DNA from: Aliikangiella maris
GTDB taxonomy: Bacteria > Pseudomonadota > Gammaproteobacteria > Enterobacterales > Kangiellaceae
NCBI RefSeq assembly: GCF_040719265.1
Contig: NZ_JBFDAH010000012.1
Location: forward strand, 1-64,000
Reading direction: 5' to 3'
DNA length: 64,000 bases
Within the stretch, counting starts at the first letter, position 1, and every line of letters begins with the position of its first letter. Below, one piece after another: positions 35,177-45,640 of the stretch. The notes under the pieces were generated by a model. That model was given only the letters and a program-made list of their open reading frames with translations, searched no databases and was not told the DNA's origin. The translations under genes were made by a program, and so were the position numbers.

Positions 35177-37063
35177 TTAAATCTTAAATTGTGAGACCAA
35201 TTTATCAAGTTCAGTAAATTGATTTTTTAATTGTTCGCACTCTTGAGTAATTCGATTCAAATTTACCGCTCCCTTTTCGGTTAATCCGGTTAAGGTAATA
35301 ATATCTTTGTTAATATTATCAATCACATGATTTTGCTCTTCAGTCGCGGCTGCGACTGATTGGTTTTCACCATCAATTTTTGTTGAAGCTTGCATGATTT
35401 CATCCATTTTGCTGCCAGCATCTTCAGCCGTACTGACACATACATCGCTTTGAGAAGCACTTTCAATCATTGATTGGCCTACTGAATAAACGCCTTGCTG
35501 TAATCCTTGAATCATTTCATTAATTTCGCTGGTAGAGTCACTGGTACGATGGGCTAATTGGCGTACTTCATCAGCGACAACTGCAAAACCTCGGCCTTGT
35601 TCGCCTGCTCTAGCGGCTTCAATGGCTGCATTTAACGAAAGTAAATTAGTCTGCTCACTAACACTTTTAATCACACTTAAAATATCACCAATATTTTCGG
35701 TACTATTATTTAGCTCCTTAATTCGTTCACCAGAGTGTTCGACATTCTTTGCAAGCTGCTGCACATTATTAATGTTAGAGCCTAAAACCTGGCGGCTGTG
35801 CACTGACAATTGATGAATGTCAGAAGCCAGCGAAGAGGCTCGTTGCGCATTGGCTGAAATTTCATTCGAGGCCGTATTTAATTGGTGAATTGCTTGATTG
35901 ACATTACTGGTTAATGAATTTTGTTGGATGAAAAGGCTTTTGGTTAATTCGGTAACTTCACCAACTTGCTGGATATTTTTTTTAAGCATTTCAGCTGCCG
36001 TATTGACATCTTGCATTGATTGATGAATTTTTTTTATAAAGTGATTGAAATGCTCAGACAACTCACCAATTTCATCTTGATTTTGATACTTGAGTCGCTG
36101 TGTTAAATCGCCTTCGCCGTGCGAAATATCTTTGATTGCGCTGCTCAAGTGGCGAATTGGCCGCATTAAAAAATTGAGTAAAAGACTCATTAACAAAACT
36201 GTCATTACAATACTAATAAAACCATACATCGCTGATTGAAGTTTTAACGCTTGCGTTGCGGCATAGGCTTTATCTTTCTCCAATACAACACCCAAATACC
36301 ATTTGACTGCTGTTAAGTTCTTAATATGGTAAAACGCAGCCAGTCTTGGTGCACCATCTTGCTGGTAAGTGGTTAACTGACTTTTAAGTGGTACAGCTTG
36401 TTTAAAGATGTCTTTGACATTTTTGCCGACCCAGGTTTTGTTGGGATGACTTAAAATACTGCCATCTTCAGATACTAAAAATGCATAGCCGAGGTCTAGA
36501 TAGTTAACTCGATTGATAATGTCGATCAATTCTGATAGATGAATATCGAGTCCGGCGGCACCAACCATGTTGTTATTTTGATAAATCGGCGTTGCGATTG
36601 AAATAACGTATTGGTTAGTGCTGGCATCTAAATAAGGCGGAGTAAACGCATTTTTGCCATTTTGACGGGCTAATTGATACCAGGGGCGGGTTCGAGGATC
36701 ATAATCGGAAGGTAGTTCGACTGACTCATCATCAACAATAAAGCGCTTATCTTCGGTGCCGATAAAAGTATTTTTCAAATCTCCTGTGCGTAAACCTTGC
36801 TTGAGCACTTTTCTTAAAGCTTCTTTCGACATGTCATCGCTAGCGGCAATAGCCATTGAGTTTGTAATATTAGCTTTGGCATTTAACCAGTCGGCTATAT
36901 TCTCTGATATGGTGGTAGACAGTTGATTGATTGCCGTGGTTAAACTTTGCTGGGTTTGCTCTTTTAACAAAAAATAACTATTTAGTGCCGAAGCGCTCAG
37001 AGCTAAAACCAGTAATAATGAAGAAAGAATGATTAATTTATGACTAAATTGTAATTTGCTCAT
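35177..37063 (-). CDS. methyl-accepting chemotaxis protein with dCache-type sensor
   Basis: Membrane chemoreceptor of 628 residues. TM1 at about 8-29, a periplasmic double-Cache sensor (about 35-275, with DPRTRPWYQLA and VGAAGLDIHLSELIDIIN), TM2 at about 281-303, HAMP (about 303-355), and a cytoplasmic signalling domain whose hairpin tip has the invariant LLSLNAAIEAARAGEQGRGFAVVADEVRQLA. The dCache motif suggests a small-molecule ligand such as amino acids, but the ligand is not predictable. No che genes are adjacent, so it must feed a pathway encoded elsewhere. Confidence 0.94.
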   Translation of the reverse strand: MSKLQFSHKLIILSSLLLVLALSASALNSYFLLKEQTQQSLTTAINQLSTTISENIADWLNAKANITNSMAIAASDDMSKEALRKVLKQGLRTGDLKNTFIGTEDKRFIVDDESVELPSDYDPRTRPWYQLARQNGKNAFTPPYLDASTNQYVISIATPIYQNNNMVGAAGLDIHLSELIDIINRVNYLDLGYAFLVSEDGSILSHPNKTWVGKNVKDIFKQAVPLKSQLTTYQQDGAPRLAAFYHIKNLTAVKWYLGVVLEKDKAYAATQALKLQSAMYGFISIVMTVLLMSLLLNFLMRPIRHLSSAIKDISHGEGDLTQRLKYQNQDEIGELSEHFNHFIKKIHQSMQDVNTAAEMLKKNIQQVGEVTELTKSLFIQQNSLTSNVNQAIHQLNTASNEISANAQRASSLASDIHQLSVHSRQVLGSNINNVQQLAKNVEHSGERIKELNNSTENIGDILSVIKSVSEQTNLLSLNAAIEAARAGEQGRGFAVVADEVRQLAHRTSDSTSEINEMIQGLQQGVYSVGQSMIESASQSDVCVSTAEDAGSKMDEIMQASTKIDGENQSVAAATEEQNHVIDNINKDIITLTGLTEKGAVNLNRITQECEQLKNQFTELDKLVSQFKI

Positions 37064-37656
37064 TGTTATCTTTATGCTTGTAAAATCAAATCTGATTGAC
37101 CAGTGAGGCGAATCAAAGAAATTAAATCGAGTCTAATAACTGTAGCAGAATCATCCGCATTTAACCTTGTTGACTGAAAATCATCCTGGTGTTTTAAGAA
37201 TTTTCAGATAAGTTTATTGGTCTCATAATAACCAAGGTTTTTGTGACGCTACGTAAGTTTGGGTTTTTAGGGTTGTAAACTACGGGAAAATTGGCATTAA
37301 TCTCACTCTGTATGAATGGCCAAAAGCGCAGCCAGGAGAAATACTCATAAGGCAATTTTCAATAATTCGTTAGGAAATAATCGACAGCGTAATCATGGCA
37401 ATAAAAAGTACTATCAGATTTCAGGCTTTTACTTTAGGTATTTAGCGAAAGTGGTTAGAATTGGCGCAAATTAAAAGAATTATCGGTCTGTGAATGAGGT
37501 TTTACGCTATGAAAAGCCTCGCCGCAGTGCATTATGCACATATTTGATATTGGATATTCGGTAATGGTACAGGATATTGATGTGGCCTTTTTTCATTAAA
37601 AAGAGCTTTTAATAAACTGTCATTAGAGAACTGTAATTAGAGATAGAGTATAAAGA
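37064..37656. other. divergent spacer between the chemoreceptor and leuS
   Basis: 593 bases with no supported gene. It should carry promoters for both flanking genes. A 13-base palindrome GTGCATTATGCAC sits at 37527-37539, about 120 bases before leuS. No T-box-like or other known leader is apparent. Confidence 0.45.
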
Positions 37657-40239
37657 ATGCAGCAAGAATATAATCCCGCCGAGATAGAGGCTCAGGTTCA
37701 GCAATTTTGGGACGAAAATAAGGTTTTTAAAGCAGTTAAGGATGTCAATAAAGAAAAGTTTTATTGCCTCTCAATGCTGCCTTATCCAAGTGGGCGCTTG
37801 CATATGGGACATGTTCGCAACTATACCATCGGCGATGTTATTTCACGATATCAACGCATGCTCGGAAAAAATGTATTGCAGCCGATGGGGTGGGATGCAT
37901 TTGGTCTGCCGGCAGAAAATGCAGCAATAAAAAATAAGGCTCAGCCCAGTGTTTGGACCAAAGAAAATATCGCTTACATGAAAAAGCAGTTAAAAAGTCT
38001 AGGGTTCGCGTATGACTGGGATCGTGAAGTCACAACCTGTGACCCCGAATATTATCGTTGGGAACAATGGTTTTTTACCCAATTGATAGACAAAAAACTG
38101 GCGTATAAAAAGACATCTGCGGTGAACTGGTGCCCTAATGACGAAACGGTTCTGGCAAATGAGCAGGTACATGATGGCCGCTGTTGGCGCTGTGACACGA
38201 TTGTTGAGAAAAAAGAAATTGATCAATGGTTTATTCGAATCACCGAATATGCTGAAGAACTGTTAAACAGTATCGATCAACTTGAAGGCTGGCCTGATAG
38301 CGTAAAAACCCAACAGCGTAACTGGATTGGTCGCTCTGAAGGTGTCGAAATGGAATTTAAACTGGCAGATAGTGATACAAGCGTTTCGATTTATACAACC
38401 CGTCCTGATACCTTGATGGGCGTGACTTATGTGGCAGTTGCCGCACAGCACCCAATTGCTTTGGCTGCGGCTAATCAAAATCCAGCTTTGGCTGAATTTA
38501 TTGCCGAGTGTAACCAGTCAACAACCGCCGAAGCTGATATTGCGACAATGGAAAAGCGTGGTATGGCGACCGGGTTAAAAGCCATTCATCCGGTGACCGA
38601 TGAACCCGTTGATATTTGGGTTGCCAATTTTGTGTTGATGGATTACGGTTCGGGTGCCGTCATGGCGGTTCCTGGCCACGATCAGCGCGATTGGGAGTTT
38701 GCGCATAAGTACGGTATTGAGATTAGGCAGGTTATTGAGCCGTTAGCCGACTCTGATTTGAGCTGTGATTTAACACTGTCGGCATTTACCGAAAAAGGCC
38801 AGTTGGTTAATTCGGGACAATTTGATGGATTAACTTCGCAGCAGGCACTTGCTGAAATTGCGAATTGGCTTGAAGCGCAGGGTAAAGGTCGTAAAAAGGT
38901 AAACTACCGAATCCGTGATTGGGGCGTTTCGCGTCAGCGGTTCTGGGGAGCGCCTATTCCAATGATTCGACTAGAAAATGGTGACCTGGTTACTGCTAAA
39001 GAGTTTCCGGTGGAATTACCAACCCATATTCCAATGCAAGGTGCCAGCTCGCCACTAGTTGATAATCCTGATTTTCAGGATGTTGTTGTCGATGGTATTC
39101 CAGGTAAACGAGAAACCGATACCTTTGACACTTTTATGGAATCCAGTTGGTACTATGCCCGATATACTTGCCCTGATAGTCATGATGCAATGCTCGACAG
39201 TGATGAGGCCAATTATTGGTTACCTGTAGATCAGTATATTGGTGGTATTGAACATGCCACTATGCACCTGCTGTATTTTCGTTTTTTCCACAAATTGATG
39301 CGTGATGCCGGATTGGTAAATTCGGATGAACCCGCAACCCGCTTATTGACTCAAGGAATGGTGTTATCGGATACCTTTTTAACTTTAGATGAGAAAGGCA
39401 CTAAGGTTTATCACAGTGGCGATGAAATTGAAGTTACCAAAGATGATAAAGGTAAAGTGATTAGTGGCAAACTACGCGATACCGGAGAAAATGTGATTCT
39501 CGCCGGTATGGAGAAAATGTCCAAGTCAAAAAATAATGGGGTCGACCCGCAGGCGTTGATTGATGAGTATGGTGCGGATACCGCCAGACTTTATACCATG
39601 TTTGCTTCTCCGCCTGAGCAATCTTTGGAGTGGCGTGAAGATGGTGTCCAAGGGGCGCACAAGTTTTTAAAGCGATTGTGGAAACTTTATTTAGAAAATG
39701 CACTATATGTTGGTGAGGTGGTTAATCTGGCTGACTTGAATGCTGAGCAAAAAGCGCTCTACGGTAAAACTCACGAAACGATTGCCAAGGTAACTGATGA
39801 CTATTCTCGACGATATTCATTTAACACCGCTATAGCTGCCATCATGGAGTTAACAAATGCCATAGCCAAATTCACGGTTAATAATGAGCAAGATAAAAAG
39901 GTGATTAAGTTTGCCCTTGATCAGGCAATTATCTTATTGTCGCCCGTTACGCCGCATATGGCTCAGGCGTTATGGCAAGCGAGTGGCCAGCAGTCTTTGA
40001 TTGTTGATGTCACTTGGCCACAAGTTGATGAGGCTGCACTGGTAAAAGATGAAATCCTGGTGATTTTACAGGTAAATGGTAAATTACGAGGCAAAGTCAC
40101 TGTACCTGCCAGCGCATCTAAAGAAGAAATTGAAGCTTTGGCCATGCAAGATGAAAATGTGATCAAGCATATCGAGGACAAGACGATTCGCAAGGTGGTC
40201 GTTGTACCGGGCAAATTGATCAACATTGTTGCTAACTAG
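37657..40239 (+). CDS. leuS: leucine-tRNA ligase
   Basis: Class I aminoacyl-tRNA synthetase charging tRNA-Leu, 860 residues (E. coli also 860). The HIGH box is HMGH at 49-52 in PYPSGRLHMGHVRNY; the KMSKS box is at 620-624. The editing domain (CP1) lies between, with the TTRPDTLMG-type element TTRPDTLMGVTYVAVA. A cluster of four cysteines in the zinc-binding region (VNWCPNDETVLANEQ, GRCWRCD) is visible. It begins the long block leuS-lptE-holA-nadD-rsfS-rlmH-mrdA-rodA typical of Gammaproteobacteria. Confidence 0.98.
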   Translation: MQQEYNPAEIEAQVQQFWDENKVFKAVKDVNKEKFYCLSMLPYPSGRLHMGHVRNYTIGDVISRYQRMLGKNVLQPMGWDAFGLPAENAAIKNKAQPSVWTKENIAYMKKQLKSLGFAYDWDREVTTCDPEYYRWEQWFFTQLIDKKLAYKKTSAVNWCPNDETVLANEQVHDGRCWRCDTIVEKKEIDQWFIRITEYAEELLNSIDQLEGWPDSVKTQQRNWIGRSEGVEMEFKLADSDTSVSIYTTRPDTLMGVTYVAVAAQHPIALAAANQNPALAEFIAECNQSTTAEADIATMEKRGMATGLKAIHPVTDEPVDIWVANFVLMDYGSGAVMAVPGHDQRDWEFAHKYGIEIRQVIEPLADSDLSCDLTLSAFTEKGQLVNSGQFDGLTSQQALAEIANWLEAQGKGRKKVNYRIRDWGVSRQRFWGAPIPMIRLENGDLVTAKEFPVELPTHIPMQGASSPLVDNPDFQDVVVDGIPGKRETDTFDTFMESSWYYARYTCPDSHDAMLDSDEANYWLPVDQYIGGIEHATMHLLYFRFFHKLMRDAGLVNSDEPATRLLTQGMVLSDTFLTLDEKGTKVYHSGDEIEVTKDDKGKVISGKLRDTGENVILAGMEKMSKSKNNGVDPQALIDEYGADTARLYTMFASPPEQSLEWREDGVQGAHKFLKRLWKLYLENALYVGEVVNLADLNAEQKALYGKTHETIAKVTDDYSRRYSFNTAIAAIMELTNAIAKFTVNNEQDKKVIKFALDQAIILLSPVTPHMAQALWQASGQQSLIVDVTWPQVDEAALVKDEILVILQVNGKLRGKVTVPASASKEEIEALAMQDENVIKHIEDKTIRKVVVVPGKLINIVAN

Positions 40240-40298
40240 TTTGGTGCAGGCTGATTTTACTAACCATAAACACTGATAGCTATTTTGCGTAAATTTAA

Positions 40299-40889
40299 AT
40301 GAAACTGATATTTCGTTATTTAATTATTGTGGCCATGTTACAGTTGTTGCTGGCCTGTGGATTTCAATTACGTGGTGTGGCTTCACAATCACAGGTGATG
40401 GCGGTAGCGCAATCGCCTGTGCAAATAGAGTTGCTCAGTGAGTCGCCTTATGGTGAGTTTGAAAAAGTAGTCAGACAATCATTAAGTAAAGCTGGTTTTA
40501 TCATTCAGTCTGCCGAGACCGCATCATCAGCGACCAGTATTCAACTAGAACTAGCGCAGATAAAAATGACAGAACAAGGGGGTATTCGTGATAGTTTTGG
40601 CCGTGCTAGCGAGATGATACTGCGTGCTCAGCTTGATTATCGATTATTGCACGAGACTGATCTTGAGCCTCAGCAAAACCTTTCTGCCGAGCAACAGCAG
40701 TTAGTGGATGCACAGCAAATCGTTCGCCAATTATCGGCTAGCGAAAGTTACTACCAAGACTATCGTAACCCTATTAATCAGCGAAATCAGCGTTTGGAAA
40801 CGGAAAAAATTATTCATCAAAAGCTGGCTCGACGCTTATTAGACCAGCTGTATCAATTCATTCAGCAGGTTGATAGCAATCATTTATGA
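40299..40889 (+). CDS. lptE: LPS-assembly lipoprotein LptE
   Basis: Outer-membrane lipoprotein that plugs the LptD barrel and helps insert lipopolysaccharide. The 196-residue precursor has a lipobox LLAC with C20 as the expected acylated cysteine, followed by GFQLRG, the conserved start of mature LptE. Position between leuS and holA is as in E. coli (rlpB). It overlaps holA by ATGA. Confidence 0.94.
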   Translation: MKLIFRYLIIVAMLQLLLACGFQLRGVASQSQVMAVAQSPVQIELLSESPYGEFEKVVRQSLSKAGFIIQSAETASSATSIQLELAQIKMTEQGGIRDSFGRASEMILRAQLDYRLLHETDLEPQQNLSAEQQQLVDAQQIVRQLSASESYYQDYRNPINQRNQRLETEKIIHQKLARRLLDQLYQFIQQVDSNHL

Positions 40890-41890
40890 GCAGCTCTCCT
40901 GTAATGTCACCTGTTAATATTGTGATTACCGACGAGCCTCTATTAATGATGGAGGCGTGCGATAAAATAATTGCGCAGGCGCGCACTCAAGGGATGAACG
41001 AACGCAAAGTTGTTGAAGCGAGTGAAGGCAAATTTAACTGGTCTGAATTATCGGCCGAAAGTGGCAGCTTAAGCTTGTTTGCTGAAATCGTTCTTACTGA
41101 TATCCGTTTTACTAAAGCCCCACTAAAAGAAGCGCAGACTGCATTGGTTGATTTGGTTAACAATGCAAATGAAGAGAACCGTTATTTGATTCGGCTGCCC
41201 AAGCTTGATAAGCGACAAAAGGCAACTAAATGGTACAAAGCTATTTCTGCCAATGCTAAAGTGCAAGAGCTATGGCCACCTAAAGCTCATGAGTTTATTA
41301 ATTGGCTGCATCAGCGTGCTTTAACGGCAAAACTGCAAATATTGCCAAAAGCGATTGAGCGACTTGCTGAGCAAACTGAAGGCAATCTATTGGCTGCCCG
41401 GCAATGCCTCGATAAACTTAAATTGCTTTATCCGCAACAGGCCATCGATATTGAGCAAGTTGAATCTATTTCTTCTGATAATGCACGCTATTCCGTTTTT
41501 CTTTGTCTCGATGAAGCGCTTGCCGGACATGGAAAGCGTGCAGTAAAAATGTTGCATAAATTTCAACAGGAAAATATACCACCCATTTCTATTTTGGTTA
41601 ATCTTACGCGTGAAATTCAAACTTGTCATAGTGTCGCCATTGCCGGGCTGCAAGGGGTTTCTCCAACACAAGCATTAGCTAAAAGCTTTTTGTGGGAGAG
41701 TAAAAAACAATTGTTAGTGGGGGCGGTAAAGCGCTTACCGCCATCGGTTTGGCAAAAGCTGGTAATTCGCTGTGCGTTTCTTGATCGTATGGTCAAAGGC
41801 CAGGAAGCCGGTGATATCTGGCTCGAAATTGAACTGTGTTTGTGGATGCTTGCTGGCACACGAATCTGGGGGCGCAAAGTTTCGTCATGA
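40886..41890 (+). CDS. holA: DNA polymerase III delta subunit
   Basis: Clamp-loader subunit that opens the beta sliding clamp. The 334-residue protein has the family features LFAEIVLTDIRFTKAPLK, TEGNLLAARQCLDKLKLLYP and SDNARYSVFLCLDEALAGH, and standard length (about 340). The ATG overlaps the lptE stop by four bases. The gene before nadD in this order is conserved across Gammaproteobacteria. Confidence 0.94.
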   Translation: MSSSPVMSPVNIVITDEPLLMMEACDKIIAQARTQGMNERKVVEASEGKFNWSELSAESGSLSLFAEIVLTDIRFTKAPLKEAQTALVDLVNNANEENRYLIRLPKLDKRQKATKWYKAISANAKVQELWPPKAHEFINWLHQRALTAKLQILPKAIERLAEQTEGNLLAARQCLDKLKLLYPQQAIDIEQVESISSDNARYSVFLCLDEALAGHGKRAVKMLHKFQQENIPPISILVNLTREIQTCHSVAIAGLQGVSPTQALAKSFLWESKKQLLVGAVKRLPPSVWQKLVIRCAFLDRMVKGQEAGDIWLEIELCLWMLAGTRIWGRKVSS

Positions 41891-41927
41891 AAACGGCTTT
41901 TAATTGGCTTAAACAAGGCTAGTGCTA

Positions 41928-42608
41928 ATGGAATTTGAGCTGATATTTGGTGGGACTTTCGATCCCGTCCACCGAGGGCATTTGGCCGTCATCCAAGCAT
42001 TGCACCAATCTGCACCGAATATGCCGGTTAGATTGCTTCCATGTGCGATGCCGCCACTTAAAAAATCGCCGAGTACAACTTTTACTCAGCGCTGTGAAAT
42101 GCTGTCACTCGCAACCGCTGAATATTCTTCTATAATAATAGATAAAAGAGAAGAACTTAGAGAAAGACCATCTTACACTATCGAAACCCTCAACAATCTA
42201 CAACAGGAATTACCAGAAAAAAATTTCATTCTGGTAATCGGCATGGATAATCTGCAAATTTTTAAGCAGTGGCATCAATGGCAAACATTGCACTTACTGT
42301 GTCATTTGATTGTGGTTAATCGGGATGTTCAAAATCAATTAACGACAAACTTGTCCTGCGAACTGCAATCGAACGATGAAGACATGTTAAAATCTCAATG
42401 CCAGAATTTAGGTTTTACGCCTGTTGATCAAATTGAACAACTAGTTGAGTCTTCAACAGGGCGCAGTTTTCTGTTAAAAATCCCGAACATGCCGCAATCT
42501 TCCACTGAAATACGGCAAATGATCAGGAATAGGCAAGCATTAGATGTCATGCTTCCCGAGAGTATTATAAAATATATCCATTTAAACCATTTATACGAGA
42601 GTGAATAA
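41928..42608 (+). CDS. nadD: nicotinate-nucleotide adenylyltransferase
   Basis: Transfers AMP from ATP to nicotinate mononucleotide in NAD synthesis. The nucleotidyl-transferase motif GGTFDPVHRGHL lies at residues 8-19, and the second signature SSTEIRQMI near the C-terminus (about 190). ATG 41928 is chosen, with AAGG 9-12 bases upstream; an in-frame GTG at 41922 would add two residues. It sits 37 bases after holA and 5 before rsfS. Confidence 0.94.
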   Translation: MEFELIFGGTFDPVHRGHLAVIQALHQSAPNMPVRLLPCAMPPLKKSPSTTFTQRCEMLSLATAEYSSIIIDKREELRERPSYTIETLNNLQQELPEKNFILVIGMDNLQIFKQWHQWQTLHLLCHLIVVNRDVQNQLTTNLSCELQSNDEDMLKSQCQNLGFTPVDQIEQLVESSTGRSFLLKIPNMPQSSTEIRQMIRNRQALDVMLPESIIKYIHLNHLYESE

Positions 42609-42613
42609 ACTGA

Positions 42614-42931
42614 ATGCAAGGTAAAGAGCTGAAGGATTTTGTTGTCGCCCAACTAGAAGAAATTAAAGCCCAGGAAATTAAAGTTATCGAAATCAGCCAG
42701 AAATCTACAATAGCAGATTTTATGGTGATTTGCAGTGGTACTTCGACCCGCCATGTAAAATCAATTGCTGTGATGTTAATTAAAGAGATTAAAGCCAAAA
42801 ATCTGCCGATTATTGGAGTTGAAGGAGAAGATGTGGCTGAATGGGTATTGGTTGATATTGGTGATGTTATTGTACATATCATGCTGCCAAAAACTCGTGA
42901 TTATTATCAATTGGAAAAACTATGGGAATAG
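42614..42931 (+). CDS. rsfS: ribosome silencing factor RsfS
   Basis: A 105-residue protein that binds ribosomal protein L14 and blocks subunit joining during starvation. Family features: KSTIADFMVICSGTSTRHVKSIA and GVEGEDVAEWVLVDIGDVIVHIM. It follows nadD by 5 bases, the usual neighbour, and precedes rlmH across about 250 bases. Confidence 0.95.
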   Translation: MQGKELKDFVVAQLEEIKAQEIKVIEISQKSTIADFMVICSGTSTRHVKSIAVMLIKEIKAKNLPIIGVEGEDVAEWVLVDIGDVIVHIMLPKTRDYYQLEKLWE

Positions 42932-43031
42932 AGTCGATAAAATCCTATTGACTCAATCGCATTGAATAACGGCACAACTGAAGACTTTTGATATTTGTGC
43001 TCTGCTGATAGGCGCGTATTATCAGCAGGAT

Positions 43032-43061
43032 AATATTGCTAATAAGAATATTGCTAATAAG
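43032..43061 (+). repeat. 15-bp tandem duplication before rlmH
   Basis: AATATTGCTAATAAG occurs twice in direct succession. A TATAAT hexamer follows about 15 bases later and may be part of an rlmH promoter. Confidence 0.5.
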
Positions 43062-43177
43062 TCGATATTAGTTGGTTATAATTGCGGCTATTACTTAACT
43101 GAATATATGCAAGATAACAATAGACAGCGAATTCGAGAGTTACCTGCCTTGTTCAATTATCAATCTTTTAATCTACT

Positions 43178-43648
43178 ATGAAAATCAAGTTGATTGCCGT
43201 TGGAAGTAAGATGCCCGATTGGGTGACTCAGGGGTTTAACCAGTACACTCAGCGTATGCCACGAGACTGTGCTGTGGAACTTATCGAGATTCCGTTGGCC
43301 AAAAGAAGCAAGAATCAACTGGCCGAACAGTGGAAAGATAAGGAAGGTCAGCAAATTCTCAAAGCAATCGATGCGACAGACTGGGTTGTCGCTCTGGAAG
43401 TACAAGGTAAAAATTGGAGCACACAGCAATTGGCAGGACAACTGACTCAATGGCAACAAATGGGTAACAATGTCGCCTTACTGGTTGGTGGCCCTGACGG
43501 CCTTTCATCCGAATGCCTTGCGCGGGCTAACAGTAAGTGGTCACTTTCTGCACTAACGCTGCCGCATCCCTTAGTTCGTGTTTTACTTGCTGAAACTTTA
43601 TATCGTGCCTGGTCGGTCACTGTTAACCATCCATATCATCGTGAGTAG
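43178..43648 (+). CDS. rlmH: 23S rRNA (pseudouridine1915-N3)-methyltransferase
   Basis: SPOUT-family methyltransferase acting on pseudouridine 1915 of 23S rRNA. The 156-residue protein starts MKIKLIAVGSKMPDWV and ends with the SAM-binding knot LLVGGPDGLSSE and the TLPHPLVRVLLAETLYRAW and NHPYHRE tail, all diagnostic. Length matches E. coli RlmH (155). It precedes mrdA by 13 bases, as in E. coli. Confidence 0.97.
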   Translation: MKIKLIAVGSKMPDWVTQGFNQYTQRMPRDCAVELIEIPLAKRSKNQLAEQWKDKEGQQILKAIDATDWVVALEVQGKNWSTQQLAGQLTQWQQMGNNVALLVGGPDGLSSECLARANSKWSLSALTLPHPLVRVLLAETLYRAWSVTVNHPYHRE

Positions 43649-43661
43649 TGGTGGGCACTCG

Positions 43662-45638
43662 ATGATTAAAGCTCCCAACCGCTATAACACCACACGCTCA
43701 TTTAAAGATCACTATCAAGAGAGAAAGCTGCTGATCAAGCGCTCAATTGTGGCATTTGCTTTCGTTGCAATAATGCTGATGGTGTTGTTAATACGGAGCT
43801 GGTATTTACAGGTAGTGCTCTATGACGATTATCAAACACGCTCAAACGATAACCGAATAAGTGTGCAACCTATTGCGCCCAAAAGGGGACTGATTTATGA
43901 CCGTAATGGTGTTTTACTGGCAGAGAATCGATCAATATATTCACTGGCTATTATTCCTGAAAAAGCTGGAAATGTTGAGGAAACACTCGAACGTTTGAAT
44001 GCTTTGGCGCTCATTGATGAAAAAGATCGAGCGCGATTTTTAGAAACACAAAAAGGTCAGCGCCGCTTTAAAAGTCTGATTGTTAAAAATCATTTAAGTG
44101 AAGATGAAGTTGCGCGCTTTTCAGTCGACAGTCATCAATTTCCTGGTGTAAGAGTCGAAGCAAGATTGATTCGTTTTTATCCTTACGGCAGTGAACTGGT
44201 GCATGCATTAGGATATGTCGGGCGCATTAACGATTTAGAGCTGGCACAGATTGATCAGTCTAACTATCGAGCGACACGCCATATCGGTAAAGTCGGGCTT
44301 GAAAAATATTACGAATCTATCTTACATGGTACGGTTGGATTTCGCCGGGTAGAAACCGATGTTAGAGGGCGAGTTATTGGTAAACCACTATTTGAAAAAC
44401 CGCCTGTTCCTGGTAGTAATTTGCGTTTGGCAATGGATATTCGGCTACAAAAAGTGGCAGCCCAGGCTATGGGCAATAAGCGTGGCTCAGTGGTGGCGGT
44501 GGATCCGCGTGATGGTGGTGTATTACTGTTAGTGAGCAATCCTGGCTACGATCCCAATGAGTTTGTTACCGGCATATCGAGTGCCAATTATCGTAAGCTG
44601 ACTTCATCAGAAGCTCGACCATTATTTAATCGTGCATTACGTGGCCTTTATTCTCCTGGGTCAACGATAAAGCCTCATTTAGGCTGGATTGGACTGGAAA
44701 CCGGAGTGGTTACGCCTGAAACCACCGTTTATGATCCGGGTTATTGGGTTATTCCCAATGAAGAGCAGCGAGTCTACCGTGACTGGAATCCGCGAGGACA
44801 TGGGGCGAAAGTCGATCTGCAAAAAGCGATTGTGCAGTCCTGTGATCCTTATTTTTATAATTTAGCTTATCGCATGGGAATCGATACGCTGTCGGTCAAT
44901 ATGCAAAATTTTGGATTTGGTGATTTTACCGGCATCGATATGGGTGAAGAAGTACCGGGGATTATGCCATCGCGAGACTGGAAAAGACGTAATAAAAAGT
45001 TAGCCTGGTTTCCTGGAGAAACAGTAATAACCGGCATTGGACAAGGTTATTGGATTGCAACACCACTACAACTGGCCAATTCGATAGCGCAGTTAGGCAT
45101 AGCGGGAACCCGTTTTCAATTAAGAATGGTTAGTCATATTCAGGATCAAGGGCATGAGCTGACTTTAGACAATGAGTCTTGGCATGCAACGCCAGTTATT
45201 GGTGCCGCATTACAAGCGGATTTTTCAAACCAATCTAATATTGATGCTGTTCATCTGGCTATGCGTAAAGTCACTCAGTACCCTGAAGGAACCGCTAAAA
45301 AAGCATTTTTCGGGGCGCCCTATGCTTCTGCAGGAAAAACCGGTACGGTGCAACTGGTGACTCAATCTGGCGAAGATTACGACCAAAACAAAGTTGCTAA
45401 AAAACTACACGATAATGCTGTCTATGTTGGCTATGCACCATATGATTCACCCCAGATTGCTTTAGCGGTGGTGCTGGAGAATGAAGGGCATGGCGGGGAG
45501 GTCGCTGCACCAATTGCGCGACAAATATTTGATGAGTTTTTTAAAAATCAGGCCGCAGATAAAGCAGCGTTGAATCGGCAGGAAGTACCAAAAGCAATGA
45601 CTACAACCAAGTCACAATCTATCGGGCAAGAGGGGTGA
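43662..45638 (+). CDS. mrdA: penicillin-binding protein 2, elongation transpeptidase
   Basis: Inner-membrane transpeptidase of the rod-shape elongasome, partnered with RodA. One N-terminal transmembrane helix lies at about 30-50, then the pedestal domain and the transpeptidase domain. Active-site motifs: S334-T-I-K337 (SPGSTIKP), S393-C-D in the SxN position (PBP2 commonly has Asp there), and K559-T-G. I start at ATG 43662, which fits the family; an earlier in-frame codon at 43578 would lie inside rlmH. The stop overlaps the rodA region. Confidence 0.95.
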   Translation: MIKAPNRYNTTRSFKDHYQERKLLIKRSIVAFAFVAIMLMVLLIRSWYLQVVLYDDYQTRSNDNRISVQPIAPKRGLIYDRNGVLLAENRSIYSLAIIPEKAGNVEETLERLNALALIDEKDRARFLETQKGQRRFKSLIVKNHLSEDEVARFSVDSHQFPGVRVEARLIRFYPYGSELVHALGYVGRINDLELAQIDQSNYRATRHIGKVGLEKYYESILHGTVGFRRVETDVRGRVIGKPLFEKPPVPGSNLRLAMDIRLQKVAAQAMGNKRGSVVAVDPRDGGVLLLVSNPGYDPNEFVTGISSANYRKLTSSEARPLFNRALRGLYSPGSTIKPHLGWIGLETGVVTPETTVYDPGYWVIPNEEQRVYRDWNPRGHGAKVDLQKAIVQSCDPYFYNLAYRMGIDTLSVNMQNFGFGDFTGIDMGEEVPGIMPSRDWKRRNKKLAWFPGETVITGIGQGYWIATPLQLANSIAQLGIAGTRFQLRMVSHIQDQGHELTLDNESWHATPVIGAALQADFSNQSNIDAVHLAMRKVTQYPEGTAKKAFFGAPYASAGKTGTVQLVTQSGEDYDQNKVAKKLHDNAVYVGYAPYDSPQIALAVVLENEGHGGEVAAPIARQIFDEFFKNQAADKAALNRQEVPKAMTTTKSQSIGQEG

Positions 45639-45640
45639 TA

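Noticed and set aside
37527..37539. Palindrome before leuS as an operator
   Set aside because: A single 13-base palindrome is expected by chance in a 593-base AT-rich spacer, and no matching regulator is known to me.
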